Of a stretch of DNA of 35,107 bases, positions 13,405-22,443 are shown in pieces. Below the pieces are notes generated by a model that was not told where the DNA came from, searched no databases, and saw only the letters and a list, made by a program, of their open reading frames with translations. The translations under genes and the position numbers were made by a program. The stretch spans positions 1-35,107 of the forward strand of contig CAUJJW010000164.1 of the NCBI GenBank assembly GCA_963205105.1. The letters are read 5' to 3'. Origin of the DNA: Verrucomicrobiota bacterium. Lineage in GTDB: Bacteria; Verrucomicrobiota; Verrucomicrobiia; Limisphaerales; CAIMTB01. The stretch's first letter is position 1. Each line of letters begins with the position of its first letter.

Positions 13405-13610
13405 CGGCAAGCAGCGACCGGGGATTGGAGAGCTGCTACACTTGTCGATTTCTAAAGGGAGCCCGAGAGCAGGCTGACATTCTCCGCTACGCCGTTGTTG
13501 CGAGCGCGGCAGAGGCGATGGCGGTTCACTGGGTCCAACGCCTCAAAGGTGCCAAAACTCTCATAGGATTTTTGAGCGGCGTTGATAAACAGGCTCCTGG
13601 ATCATTTTGA
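13401..13610 (+). pseudogene. Likely displaced C-terminus of the E1-like protein (or a small coupled gene)
   Basis: A 69-residue frame that begins with GTG overlapping the E1 stop (GTGA) and carries 'LESCYTCRFLKG...ADILRYA'. The Cys-x2-Cys and following basic/Arg-Tyr region match what is expected at the end of MoeB/ThiF-type E1 proteins. A -1 slip in the GAGGGGGTT run at about 13391-13399 would fuse it to the preceding 250 residues, giving about 320 aa. The alternative is a separate small gene with its own start, since a GA/G-rich site precedes the GTG. I favour the frameshift reading. Confidence 0.5.
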
Positions 13611-14014
13611 GTGATTGGAAAAAGATTCGTTTGTTTGCGAAAGTCAGAAAATTGTTCAGGCGCAATCGAGCATCCCTTCTGCGAGATTCCTTCACGGTCT
13701 ACGAAAAACACAGCAGAGCCGCTCCTTGCTCGATATTCTTCTGGAAATCGGCAGCGATTGTGGCCGCGAAATATGTGCGCGGCCCAAAATGTCGTCTGTG
13801 AGAGTTTTCTTCCTTTTGAGGTGTTGGACCCGTTTTTGAAACCGCGAAGTGTCTCGGGTAATTTTTTACCCCTCCGCACGGCTGCCGAAGGGACACGGTG
13901 ATCACTTGAAAAACTCAGTCCATATCCCATCTGCAATGCAAGGAAGCTATACCCGGATTTGACCGTATCGAATTCTCCGTACCTTCGGTGAGGATTGCTT
14001 TTGACGCTACTCTG
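13611..14014. other. AT-richer intergenic stretch without a recognised gene
   Basis: About 400 bases between the E1 relic and the glycine-rich protein gene. It is visibly richer in A/T than its surroundings (runs such as GAAAAAGATT and TAATTTTTTACC). Short overlapping frames exist on both strands, none with a ribosome binding site or familiar motif. It may be the decayed remainder of the horizontally acquired JAB-E1 segment. Confidence 0.4.
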
Positions 14015-15397
14015 CTAATCCTGACACTCGCCATAGGCGCTTGTGATGATCCGCACCTGATCGGCCCACTCCCGCACGCGCGAGGAGATCGTGATGGTTT
14101 TTCGATCTTGCCCCAGAGTAATCCAATCCGCATCCGCATCCGCATCCGCATTGTCATCCATTTCCAGTCCGCGCCAGTAGTTGTCGTCAGAGGTGGGGTA
14201 GACAGTCTCAGGACTGCCCAAGATTAAATCCGAAGCATTCAATAGTGATGGCGTAAGAATTATTCCAAGGATGGGAGAGTCGAAAGTGAGGCGGTTTGTC
14301 AACATGGTGTCAGGATCAGCGTCCAGCACGTAGCTGGTGTCCAAGTGAACGAAGTGGCTGCTGACCGGTGTGCTTTTTGGAATGGTTCCTCGGGAATTCG
14401 TCAAGCTGGCAAATGAATCGTAACGACCGGGAACGGTAATCTCGACGGCCAGACTGGTCGGCAACGCCAGGTTTGTGCTCTCGGTAAAGAAGAACATGGC
14501 GAGATTATTGGTCAGCCGGTTCAACTCCACCGAAGCGGGCGGCGCGATAGGCGCGACCGCCCCTTCGGAGGCGATGAGCCCGAGTCTATCATACTTCTGA
14601 ACACCGTAGTAGATGCTTCCAACTCGCCCCGCCTCGAATCCAGTGCCACCATTCACCCGAACAACCAGCGAACCCAGGTTGATGGGACAGGTGGTGTAAA
14701 TGGCGATGCGTCCGCCGCCGCCCCCGCTTTCGCCGTAGTTTCCTCGCATCAGACCCGTCGCGCTGCCGCCGTCGGCGGAGATCAGTCCAACACCGGTAAG
14801 CTTCCTAGCGGTTAGCCACAAGCTTCCACCACTGGGGCCGCCTCCTCCTGCGGCGGGCTGACCGTCGGCGACGATCTTGCCATTCACTCGTAGTTCTCCA
14901 CCTACCCACAAACGGAGGGCTCCTCCCGCACGAACTCTACGGCTCGTGTCGCGGATGCCACCGCTCCCAAAATCCACCGGTTCCGTCAGAGAGCCGTAGG
15001 TTCCACCACCAGGGTTTCCGAACCCATCCCCACCGCCCCGCCCGCCGTACCCACCACCGCTGAAGCTCCAGCCCGGACCTTCTTGGGCTGCGTAACCCCG
15101 CGCTCCCACGGCAATATACCCCCCGGCTTCGACCGTCACATCGCCCGTCACCTTGAGGTTGAGCGCGTTGGTGACGGGATGACTTAGCCAGCCGTTGGTC
15201 TCGATGAGGAGATTGGCGTCTAGTTCCACCTGGCCTACCAGTTCGGTGGCCTGCCAGCCACGGTCGCCGGGAGATTGATTGGCGATCAGCAGCGTGGCCT
15301 TTTTAGTGGCGTCCAGCTTGAGATAGACCGTCCCAGCTCCGCCGAGTTGATAACCCGTGCCCCCGAAGGCTCGAATCTGGCCCGTGAACCCCTCCGG
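14015..15397 (-). pseudogene. Glycine-rich secreted surface protein, 5' truncated
   Basis: About 460 codons of a Gly-rich extracellular protein: 'FGGTGYQLGGAGTVYLKLDA', then Gly/Ser-rich turns (GGGYGGRGGGDGFGNPGGG and GESGGGGGRIAIY) typical of large verrucomicrobial surface proteins. The methionine at 15229 lies inside the domain, because in-frame coding similarity continues upstream to about 15388. It then meets a stop at 15398-15400 with no start codon. The C-terminus is intact (ends AYGECQD) and includes a short Asp/Ala repeat encoded by tandem GCATCC hexamers (about 14131-14150). There is no signal peptide, because the 5' part is missing. The function is unknown; an extracellular or adhesive role is inferred. 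Confidence 0.7.
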
Positions 15398-15891
15398 TCA
15401 CGGGCTCCTACACGTTCTTCATTGCTGCGGATGATGCCGGCCGTCTCCTTCTGAGCACTGACGACAACCCGGCGAACGCCCGCATCATCGCGGAGTGCCC
15501 GTACTGGGTGAACCCTCGGCAGTGGGATTATTACAACGATCAGGAATCGCTTCCCATCCGCTTGCAGGCGGGGCGGCGCTACTACATCGAGGCAATCTTC
15601 AAGGGGGAGGGCAGCCCCAACCATGGGGCGGTGGGGTGGAGCCTGCCGGACGGGCGGTTGGAACGTCCCATACCGGGAAGTCGTTTTGTCGCGGGCACAC
15701 CGAGCCTTCAACTCGCCATGGACGGAGTGGTTCGCCTCGAAGGCACGCTCAACAGCCCCTACGTCCTCGAATCGAGCGGCGACCTGCGTGAATGGGCACC
15801 CCTGGAGACCAACCGAGCACCGTTCGAGTACCGCCCCCTCCGCGATCCGATCCCCTCTTCTGAGTTCTATCGCGCCAGGTCAGGTCCGTAG
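15388..15891 (+). pseudogene. PA14-like domain protein, 5' truncated
   Basis: The 3' part of a secreted protein. It begins 'PPVTGSYTFFIAADDAGRLLLSTD', the strand and Asp-Asp motif of PA14 carbohydrate-binding domains, and continues through 'GRRYYIEAIFKGEG' (about residues 65-80), also typical of PA14. A C-terminal module 'YVLESSGDLREWAPLE ... SEFYRAR' follows. No start codon lies before the PA14 strand; an in-frame TGA stands at 15385-15387. An ATG at 15508 could give a shorter product but would cut the domain. It starts at the same point as the oppositely oriented truncated gene at 14015-15397. Confidence 0.72.
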
Positions 15892-15995
15892 GAATGCGGG
15901 TCCTGTGGGCTCGCCAGTTTGGTTGCGGTGGGTAAAAGGTCGTTGCCCGATTGTGAGCGGACCTCGTAGCAAATCGAACCCGAGCGGATTCGGGC

Positions 15996-17438
15996 TCATT
16001 CCTCGACCAACCTCCAGAAGGCCGCACCATCCGGCTCGCCGACAGGCGACGGTCTCAGGATTTCGGCCGGCAGCCGAGCATCCTCAGGGAGCACGAATCG
16101 GAGCCCGTCCTGCCACTGGCCGAGGCGATCCGCTGCACACACCTGAAGTCGATGGACCTTGCCGGCCGCAAGGCTCGTTCCAGTAATCCTCGCGCCCACC
16201 GACATGATCAGCGGCTCGACGACGAACGACCCGTCAAGGCTTCCGTCCGCGTTGAGTCTCAGGACTGGCGGCGCGCCGAACATCGGCTCGCCGCCGGAAT
16301 GGCGGACCACCAGGAGCTTCCCGGTCTTTAGCAGCAAGACTCCTCCGATCCGGAAACCCACAGGCAAATCAGCCCGGAACGTTGGGTCGGGGGTGCCGAA
16401 GCGAGTCTGGAGATGCAACCCATTGCGCACGATTCCGCCCTCGGTATCCCAGGTGCTCACCAGGACCGAACCTGCTCCCATCCCGAGAGCGACCATAGGT
16501 TCGGCGATTCGCTCGAACACCTTGAGTACTGGATCGTCCACAAACCGAGCGCCATTCACGCCAAGGTACTGCATGCCGCCGAGCCCCCGGTCGTAGTAGA
16601 TGACCCCCGCCGCACCCATGGGACAAAGGAACGTCGCCTGCGCCGCGTTCGTTCCCACCGAATTGGTGATGGGTTGAAGCGGCTGAAACGTCGGGACCAA
16701 ACGCCCTTTACCATTCAGAAGCGCCAGTCGCACGGGGCCGTCCTCGCCCGCGCTCTTGTCCCGAAGCCAAGCCCACATCGTCCCGCTGACAGGCGCACCC
16801 GCCGCCAGATTCACGCAGTAAGTGGTCGCCGTCCAATCAGCCGCAGGAGTGGTCGGGAACGTGGGATCAGGGCCGACCGTGTGGCCCGGGACCGGGGGAT
16901 CCAAGAGAACCAGGAAGCGGGTAAGCGGGCTGACGGAAACCTCGCCGCGCCCGACACCGATGTACAGTGAAGCTCCGTCTTGATCCAAGACTGGCCCCGA
17001 GGGGAATACGGGGCTGAGCGGGTCGATTCGACCGTCGGAGAGCACGCGGATTCGGCGGGTTCCGCGCGGCGAGGTGGCATCCACGAGCAGGCTTCCGTCA
17101 CCGAATGCGGCCCGGCAGATCCACTGCTCATCGCTTGCGTTACCGCTACTGTCTGGCGGCGCAACGATACCTGCGCCCCACGGTCCGACCACTTTCTTCC
17201 TAAAGATCCGCGATGCCCAAGGTGCCGGCCCCGTAGGCTGCCCTGACGGAGGGACTTGGCCGCTCACGATCACGCTGAAATCCGAATCCACGACGACTCG
17301 GACGTCGCTCGCCGCAAACCAAGGTGCCCGTTCGATCGTAAGACGCGGGCCCTGTGCCTGTGCGCCCGTCGCTGCGGCTAGGGCGAGGACGTTGAATAGC
17401 GCCAAGCCAATCGTTCGGAAAAGTGATAGCGACTTCAT
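15996..17438 (-). CDS. Secreted delta-60-repeat beta-propeller protein
   Basis: A 480-aa exported protein. I chose the ATG at 17438 because it opens a normal signal peptide (MKSLSLFRTIGLALFNVLALAAATGAQAQ); an ATG at 17468 would add ten residues. The body is beta-rich with several units like 'RIRVLSDGRIDPLSPVF' and 'LRLNADGSLDGSF', the delta-60 repeat signature of beta-propeller-like proteins. The C-terminal 60 residues (HRLQVCAADRLGQWQDGL ... FWRLVEE) look like a divergent form of the 'S-DL-W ... FYR' module on neighbouring secreted proteins. It is probably extracellular; ligand and role are unknown. Confidence 0.72.
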   Translation of the reverse strand: MKSLSLFRTIGLALFNVLALAAATGAQAQGPRLTIERAPWFAASDVRVVVDSDFSVIVSGQVPPSGQPTGPAPWASRIFRKKVVGPWGAGIVAPPDSSGNASDEQWICRAAFGDGSLLVDATSPRGTRRIRVLSDGRIDPLSPVFPSGPVLDQDGASLYIGVGRGEVSVSPLTRFLVLLDPPVPGHTVGPDPTFPTTPAADWTATTYCVNLAAGAPVSGTMWAWLRDKSAGEDGPVRLALLNGKGRLVPTFQPLQPITNSVGTNAAQATFLCPMGAAGVIYYDRGLGGMQYLGVNGARFVDDPVLKVFERIAEPMVALGMGAGSVLVSTWDTEGGIVRNGLHLQTRFGTPDPTFRADLPVGFRIGGVLLLKTGKLLVVRHSGGEPMFGAPPVLRLNADGSLDGSFVVEPLIMSVGARITGTSLAAGKVHRLQVCAADRLGQWQDGLRFVLPEDARLPAEILRPSPVGEPDGAAFWRLVEE

Positions 17439-17816
17439 TGCCTGGGAAAACCGGGCTACTCGTCGCACACTGCCACGGGGTCAGCAACTCCATTCCAAGC
17501 AGCGGTTTGCGGCGACCCCATCACTCCGGTGGCAGCGGGTGATCAACCATGGCCTACCTCGCTCAATCTGCCTTCAACTGGGGCTTTCGAACTCGCTGCC
17601 GAATCGAGCCACCGTTCCCGGTGCTCCGCCCTCACGAGTCGTCTCGGCCTGATGGTGAAAAGGGACGGGGTGGCCCGCGACACCCCTGGCGTCCAGGCCG
17701 TGAGGATCTACTCTGTCACGGTTCAGCTGCCCAGCCGGTAAGCATGCGGGAGTTCGACTCTTGGCCCGGTTGACAACCCGCTATGCGGATGCGACGAATG
17801 CACCGCTTCCGCCCGT
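17439..17816. other. Divergent intergenic region between two secreted-protein genes
   Basis: About 380 bases upstream of both the delta-60 gene (minus) and the 1096-aa gene (plus). The only element worth noting is a perfect -35-like TTGACA at 17770-17775, about 40 bp before the plus-strand ATG; the -10 candidate 18-19 bp downstream (ACGAAT) is poor. Short frames here have no protein-like features. Confidence 0.35.
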
Positions 17817-20800
17817 ATGAAACGCCTTGCGCCTCCTCGGAGAGTTTTTCTGACGCTGCTCCTGCTGCACTCCGTGCTGGCGCTCGCTGGCTCAAGCAAC
17901 GCTGCGGGGGTGTGGGATGACCGCTTCCATGGCGGTCTCGGCAGCCCGTCATTCCTGCACTCCGCTTCGGACGGCTCGGTGCTGGCCGTGGGCAGCTTCA
18001 ATTCATTCGGTCCTGTACCGATGAACAGCAGTGTCCTGCGTTGGCGTCGCGACTCCGGTTGGGAGGCCGCCGCCGGGCCGTTGGGCGGACAGCTTCGTGC
18101 CGGGGCCATTTTTCGCGGCGAAGTCCATGTCGCCGGATCGAGCCTCAGTGCCGGCGGCGCTTCGTTGCCGGGGAATGTGGCGCGTTGGCGGACCTCGGAA
18201 TGGACCGATCTTGCCGGAGGATTGAACGGCACCGTCTTCGCCATGACGGCGCACCAGGACCGGCTGTACGTCGGGGGCAGCCTTCAAGCCGCTGGCGCCT
18301 TGGCCCTCCGAAACGTGGCCTGCTGGGATGGCGAGACATGGTCCGCTGTCGGCGAGGGGGTTCCGTTCCGAGTTCGAGCCATGGCCGTTTATCGGGACAA
18401 GCTGGTGGTGGCGGGTGACGCCGCGTCGCCGGAAGCACTGGGCGGGATTCTCGAATGGAACGGCAGCAGCTGGCAGCCCCTGGCCCAGGGCGTAGCGGGA
18501 ACCACCGCCGCCGCCGGCATCCAAGCGTTGCTGCCGCTTGCCGACAGCCTTTACGCCGGAGGCAACTTCTCCCAGGCGGGCCAGCAGTCCGTGCGCAACG
18601 TGGCGCGATGGGATGGCACCCAATGGCATCCGGTCGGCGAGGGGCCACGGGGAGCGGGCGTCTCGGCGCTCGCCACGATTGGCAATCAATTGGCCGCAGG
18701 TGCTGCGGAGTTATCCGTCTGGGATGGCACCTCCTGGAACGCGCACGCCGCGTCCGAACTCATCAGCTTGGGAAACTCCATCAGCCTCGCGTCCAGCGGC
18801 TCGAATCTGATGGCCCTGGGCTATAGTCGGAATCCCGTGTCGGGCGGTCCGCTCACCGTGGTTCTCGTCCGCGATGACGGCGTGGAAATCCAGGGACTCG
18901 GAAGCCGCTCCCAAGGCTTGCCCGAGATAAACGCGCTCGCCGCTTCGTCCACGGGTGTCGTTTTGGGCGGGGCCTTCCGTCCCAACCAGGGCCAACTCCA
19001 GGAATGCCTGGCACGGTGGGACGGTCGCACCTGGAATGGCCTTGATCGGGGACTCAATTACGGAGCCGGATTGCGGCAACGCGTTCTCTGTGTCGCCGCT
19101 TCCAACGACGAAATCGTTGCCGGGGGCGTCTTCCCGTTTGTCGGCACCAATCAGTTCAACCACGTGGCCCGATGGGATGGCGCCCGGTGGCTTCCCCTGG
19201 GGGATGGGGTGCCCAGCTCTGTGAACGCGGTCGCTTGGCTCGGTGATCGGATTGTTGCCGCGACGGAGAGCGCAGGGGTGCTCGAGTGGGATGGCCAGGC
19301 ATGGCACTCCCTCGGAGTTCCACCGCGCCTGCGTTATGCCGCCCTCGCCGTCTCGGGGCATGAGATATTTGCAGCAGGCACCACCCCGGCCGAAACCACG
19401 TCGCCGCCGGTCACTGGCACCATCGTGCGCTGGGATGGGAAGGAGTGGACCGAGTTGGCCCGCAACCTCGCGCCACAGGTGTTCTGCCTGCATCACGATG
19501 GACAGCGGCTCTACGCGGGTGGCCGGTTTAGGGCGATTCAAGGTGTCGAAGCGCATGGCATTGCCGCCTGGGACGGCACCCAGTGGGCATCGGTTGCGGG
19601 TGGCCTTACCACGGAGGTCTCTGCGCCCTTCACCGAAGAGGTCCGAGCAATCACCAGCGATGGCACCGGGCGGTTGTTCCTCGGCGGGACCTTCGTTCAT
19701 GCTAGCTCCGGGTCCACGAATGTAGCCTTGATCCAAGGTGAAGCCTGGCACGCGCTCGGGTCGGGCTTGGCGGGTTCTCCGGTCACCGCCATGGCGTGGT
19801 GGAACGGTGGCCTGCTCGTGGGGGGTGCCTTCTACCTCGCGGGCGGTCAATCATCGCTTGCCTTGGGGCTTTGGAACGATCCCATTTCTACCTACGAGAT
19901 CGATACCCAAGCGCCGCGTCGCGTGGCGCCCGGCGAGACCTTCGAAGTCCGGCTGCTCCTTCGTAAGGTGCCCAACCAAGAGACCCAATCGTCGACCGTC
20001 CGCTTCGTCCTGCCTGCGGGGAGCACCTTCGTGTCGGCGGATCGTGGAGGCACCGACACCGCGGGCACCGTCACTTGGACGCTCGAAGCCAACAACGATC
20101 CCAACCTCAGCCTTCAATGTCGTTTGCGTGCTTCTACCACCGAGGCATTGCTGGTCCTGGACTCAGTATCCGTCGCGACCGCCGGGCAGGCCCGCTACCG
20201 GGCTCGACCGCACGCCGTGGCTGTTGCGGCGCCCACCGCCCCCGCTCGCGTACGTCTGACCCAGCCTGACACCTCACCCCTCGTCGCCCGCGACCCGGTC
20301 GTCCTCGAAGCCGAGATCGATCCCGGCACCGCCACGCCCGCCTCAGTCGAGTTCTATGCCGGCACGGCAAAGATTGGTGCTGCATCCGCGGTTCCATGGC
20401 GTATCGAGTGGAACACCCCTGTTGTAGGAATTACGCTTGTCCGTGCCGTGCTCGTCGACACCGTGGGGCGCACCACCACCTCCCTTCCCGTCCGGATCGA
20501 TCTGCGCGCTCCGCCACCAAACGATGACTTCAACGCCCGCATGCCGCTCCCGCCATTCACACGGGAACCCTACTCGAACGGCAATACCATCGATGTGGAC
20601 CCGCTCGGAGCGACGGCGGAAGCCAATGAACCGGCTCACGGTCCCGGCATACCGGCGCAACGGTCACTCTGGTGGTCGTTTCTCCCCCCCGCCGATGGGC
20701 GCATCTCGTTCACGGTTTCCCGCGAAAACATACGGCTTCGGCTCTATACAGGGACTGACCTTGCCCACCTGACCGCGGTGGATTCCGTCTCCACCGATCT

Positions 20801-21107
20801 GACCATCCCCGTGCAGAGGAATGTTCCGTATTCGATTGTCGCGGACTACGCGCAGGGACTGGATGCCACGGCGTGGACTTACCAATATGAAGCAGCCGGA
20901 GGCCGATTCGCACGGGCCTTGGCCCTGTCGCCGGAGATGTTCGAATTCCTGTTCGAAAGTCCCGAGACGAGGGAGTACACGCTGGAAGGATCGACGAACC
21001 TCGTGGACTGGGTGCCGGTCAGCTCCTTTGTCGCCCCCCAGGGGTGGCATCCTGTCATGGTCCCCCGCCCAAGCGAACCTGCCCACCAGTTCTACCGCGC
21101 CCGATGA
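17817..21107 (+). CDS. Large secreted multidomain beta-propeller protein
   Basis: A 1096-aa exported protein. A signal peptide (about 1-29) is followed by a long region (about 30-690) of repeats of the type 'VARWDG-x-x-W-x-x-xGxG', with 'LYVGG'/'IVAGG' strands between. These form one or more Kelch/delta-60-like propellers. At about 691-800 comes an Ig/DUF11-like adhesive domain (APGETFEVRLLLRK), at about 809-895 a second Ig-like domain (PASVEFYAGTAKIG), at about 900-1035 a verrucomicrobial 'PPNDDF' domain (SLWWSFLPPADG), and a C-terminal 'TLEGSTNLVDWVPV ... FYRAR' module. It is likely cell-surface or secreted; no catalytic motif is seen. The ATG at 17817 has no clear ribosome binding site, which is common in this window. 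Confidence 0.82.
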   Translation: MKRLAPPRRVFLTLLLLHSVLALAGSSNAAGVWDDRFHGGLGSPSFLHSASDGSVLAVGSFNSFGPVPMNSSVLRWRRDSGWEAAAGPLGGQLRAGAIFRGEVHVAGSSLSAGGASLPGNVARWRTSEWTDLAGGLNGTVFAMTAHQDRLYVGGSLQAAGALALRNVACWDGETWSAVGEGVPFRVRAMAVYRDKLVVAGDAASPEALGGILEWNGSSWQPLAQGVAGTTAAAGIQALLPLADSLYAGGNFSQAGQQSVRNVARWDGTQWHPVGEGPRGAGVSALATIGNQLAAGAAELSVWDGTSWNAHAASELISLGNSISLASSGSNLMALGYSRNPVSGGPLTVVLVRDDGVEIQGLGSRSQGLPEINALAASSTGVVLGGAFRPNQGQLQECLARWDGRTWNGLDRGLNYGAGLRQRVLCVAASNDEIVAGGVFPFVGTNQFNHVARWDGARWLPLGDGVPSSVNAVAWLGDRIVAATESAGVLEWDGQAWHSLGVPPRLRYAALAVSGHEIFAAGTTPAETTSPPVTGTIVRWDGKEWTELARNLAPQVFCLHHDGQRLYAGGRFRAIQGVEAHGIAAWDGTQWASVAGGLTTEVSAPFTEEVRAITSDGTGRLFLGGTFVHASSGSTNVALIQGEAWHALGSGLAGSPVTAMAWWNGGLLVGGAFYLAGGQSSLALGLWNDPISTYEIDTQAPRRVAPGETFEVRLLLRKVPNQETQSSTVRFVLPAGSTFVSADRGGTDTAGTVTWTLEANNDPNLSLQCRLRASTTEALLVLDSVSVATAGQARYRARPHAVAVAAPTAPARVRLTQPDTSPLVARDPVVLEAEIDPGTATPASVEFYAGTAKIGAASAVPWRIEWNTPVVGITLVRAVLVDTVGRTTTSLPVRIDLRAPPPNDDFNARMPLPPFTREPYSNGNTIDVDPLGATAEANEPAHGPGIPAQRSLWWSFLPPADGRISFTVSRENIRLRLYTGTDLAHLTAVDSVSTDLTIPVQRNVPYSIVADYAQGLDATAWTYQYEAAGGRFARALALSPEMFEFLFESPETREYTLEGSTNLVDWVPVSSFVAPQGWHPVMVPRPSEPAHQFYRAR

Positions 21108-21267
21108 AGCAGGACGACATCTCCCAAGGCTCGATGCTCCGTCCGGACCCGACCGGCGGCTTTCCAACTCGAAGCGCCAAGTCGCCCCTTTGCGGTGCTC
21201 CTTGCTCGATGCGGCAGACCATACTCCACGTCATCAGCGACCCCCTTCCCGAAATCGCCCTTCAACC

Positions 21268-21771
21268 ATGGGCGCTCTTCGCCAATCCACGTTTCCACTG
21301 CTCGTCCTGCTCGCCCTGCTGCCGGGCATCTTCGCAGGTTGTGGCCAGACCACGAAGATGGATCAGGAAAGGGCATCCATACTCCAACTGTGGGAAGAGT
21401 ACGAGACAGCAAGACTGGCTCGCGACGGCCAGAAAGTTGTCGGTTGTTACAGCGCAGACATCCTTCACTACTATGACCAGGTCGTGCTTCTCGCGGCGAC
21501 TGGCCAAAGGGCGGACTTTGAGAAAGCGCCGCTTTCGCAGGCGTTCATGGCCTTGCGGGCTCGCATCGACATCGGCGCGGAACGACTTCGCGTCATGAAG
21601 GGCCGAGACTTGGTCGCGCACAATCACTCCTCTCCGACTTCGGACCCGAAGAATGCCCAGCCACTTGGTCCCGTCTCTATTTCCGGGAATCGAGCGACCG
21701 CAGGAGACCCTCTGTCGAAGACGAACAGCGCCGTTCGGAGATTCGCAAAGACACAACGGCTGGAGGGTTGA
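21268..21771 (+). CDS. Putative NTF2-like lipoprotein
   Basis: A 167-aa protein. The ATG at 21268 opens a lipoprotein signal (PLLVLLALLPGIFAGC, lipobox FAGC, Cys25). Residues 33-115 ('ILQLWEEYETARLARDGQKVVGCYSADILHYYDQ...') resemble the first helices of NTF2/SnoaL-like domains, which form small ligand pockets or enzymes. The last 50 residues become polar and low in predicted structure, and similar coding signal appears in another frame after about 21650, so a late frameshift is possible. It stands alone, 160 bp after the propeller gene. Confidence 0.55.
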   Translation: MGALRQSTFPLLVLLALLPGIFAGCGQTTKMDQERASILQLWEEYETARLARDGQKVVGCYSADILHYYDQVVLLAATGQRADFEKAPLSQAFMALRARIDIGAERLRVMKGRDLVAHNHSSPTSDPKNAQPLGPVSISGNRATAGDPLSKTNSAVRRFAKTQRLEG

Positions 21772-21879
21772 TTTTACAAAAGGCCTCGCCGAGTCCGACA
21801 CCAAGTTGGAAGAGCGGAGGAGAAAGATGAGCGTCGGCCCAGCAGAGTTTATCCGGCGAGAACTGGAGCGGTTACTGGG

Positions 21880-22155
21880 GTGCTCCACGGGTTGACCCTG
21901 CTGGCAGCGACCACTGACGCGCTCCAACCCATCGCGCAGGTGGCCGACGTCGCCCGCGAGAAGGACGTGGTCTGGCTCAGCCTCGTCACGGCCATCGTCG
22001 CCCTCGTCTTCAGCGCCTGGCTGGTCCGCCAGATGATGGCGCAGTCGGTCGCTTCCATCACGGCCATCAACGCGTTGGCACAGGAGCTTCGCGGTCGGCC
22101 GTGCTTCTACCGCGAGGCCGAACTCGACCGTCACCGCCAACACCCGCCCGCATGA
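21880..22155 (+). CDS. Small single-pass membrane protein (phage-like module)
   Basis: A 91-aa protein with a GTG start at 21880, preceded by GGAG at a usable distance. One membrane helix lies at about residues 32-50 (VVWLSLVTAIVALVFSAWLV), followed by a short helical cytoplasmic or periplasmic part. Its stop overlaps the next gene's ATG (ATGA), so it is coupled to it. The size, topology and tight packing fit a small phage membrane or holin-cassette protein, but no family is recognised. It appears to be the left-most gene of the phage-like segment. Confidence 0.5.
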   Translation: MLHGLTLLAATTDALQPIAQVADVAREKDVVWLSLVTAIVALVFSAWLVRQMMAQSVASITAINALAQELRGRPCFYREAELDRHRQHPPA

Positions 22156-22328
22156 GCCGCCGAACCGTCCACGTCCGCCGCATCCAGGAAGTCGAACTCG
22201 TGCGCGATCACTGGGTGAACGGCCAACGCTCTACCCCCGGCACCGTCCTGTGCCTCCCGGCCACGTGCGCCTCGAACCTGATCGAGGCCGGCGCTAGCGT
22301 CCCCAGCGACACCGAAACCAACGACTGA
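22152..22328 (+). CDS. Small phage-like hypothetical protein
   Basis: A 58-aa protein beginning MSRRTVHVRRIQEVELV. The middle has 'HWVNGQRSTPGTVLCLPATCASNLIEAGASV', a beta-strand/helix pattern ('PGTV--L----A--LI-AG-A') shared by many short phage structural or packaging proteins. The ATG overlaps the previous stop by 4 bp. It is followed after 4 bp by another short frame. Confidence 0.5.
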   Translation: MSRRTVHVRRIQEVELVRDHWVNGQRSTPGTVLCLPATCASNLIEAGASVPSDTETND

Positions 22329-22332
22329 TCGC

Positions 22333-22428
22333 ATGCCTACCGCCATCACCCTCGGCCACATCGAGGCCCACGAGAAACTCACCGCCCTGATTGCTCACGA
22401 GAACACGTACAGTAAGTGCCGACAATGA
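22333..22428 (+). pseudogene. Truncated start of a phage-like gene at the toxin-island border
   Basis: ATG at 22333 opens 31 codons (MPTAITLGHIEAHEKLTALI...) and ends prematurely at TGA 22426. It is packed 4 bp after the previous phage-like gene, as expected of a real operon gene. The AT-richer minus-strand toxin cassette begins directly behind it, so I read it as the 5' stub of a gene cut by insertion or deletion. The matching 3' piece is not identifiable with certainty. Confidence 0.35.
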
Positions 22429-22443
22429 AGGCCAGACCGTCCC

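Noticed and set aside
14131..14155. GCATCC hexamer tandem repeat as a contingency locus
   Set aside because: Only three full copies, and the unit is six bases, so length changes would not shift the frame; it just encodes a short Asp/Ala repeat.
17705..17790. tRNA-like text: 'CAGCCGGTAAGC' followed by 'GGGAGTTCGACTC'
   Set aside because: The T-loop-like motif is present, but the T stem needs two G-T pairs, no anticodon arm fits between the D-like and T-like parts, and no matching acceptor stem was found.
21262..22143. 293-aa minus-strand frame across the lipoprotein and membrane-protein genes
   Set aside because: The plus-strand genes have a signal peptide, membrane helix and overlaps; the minus frame has no protein-like architecture.
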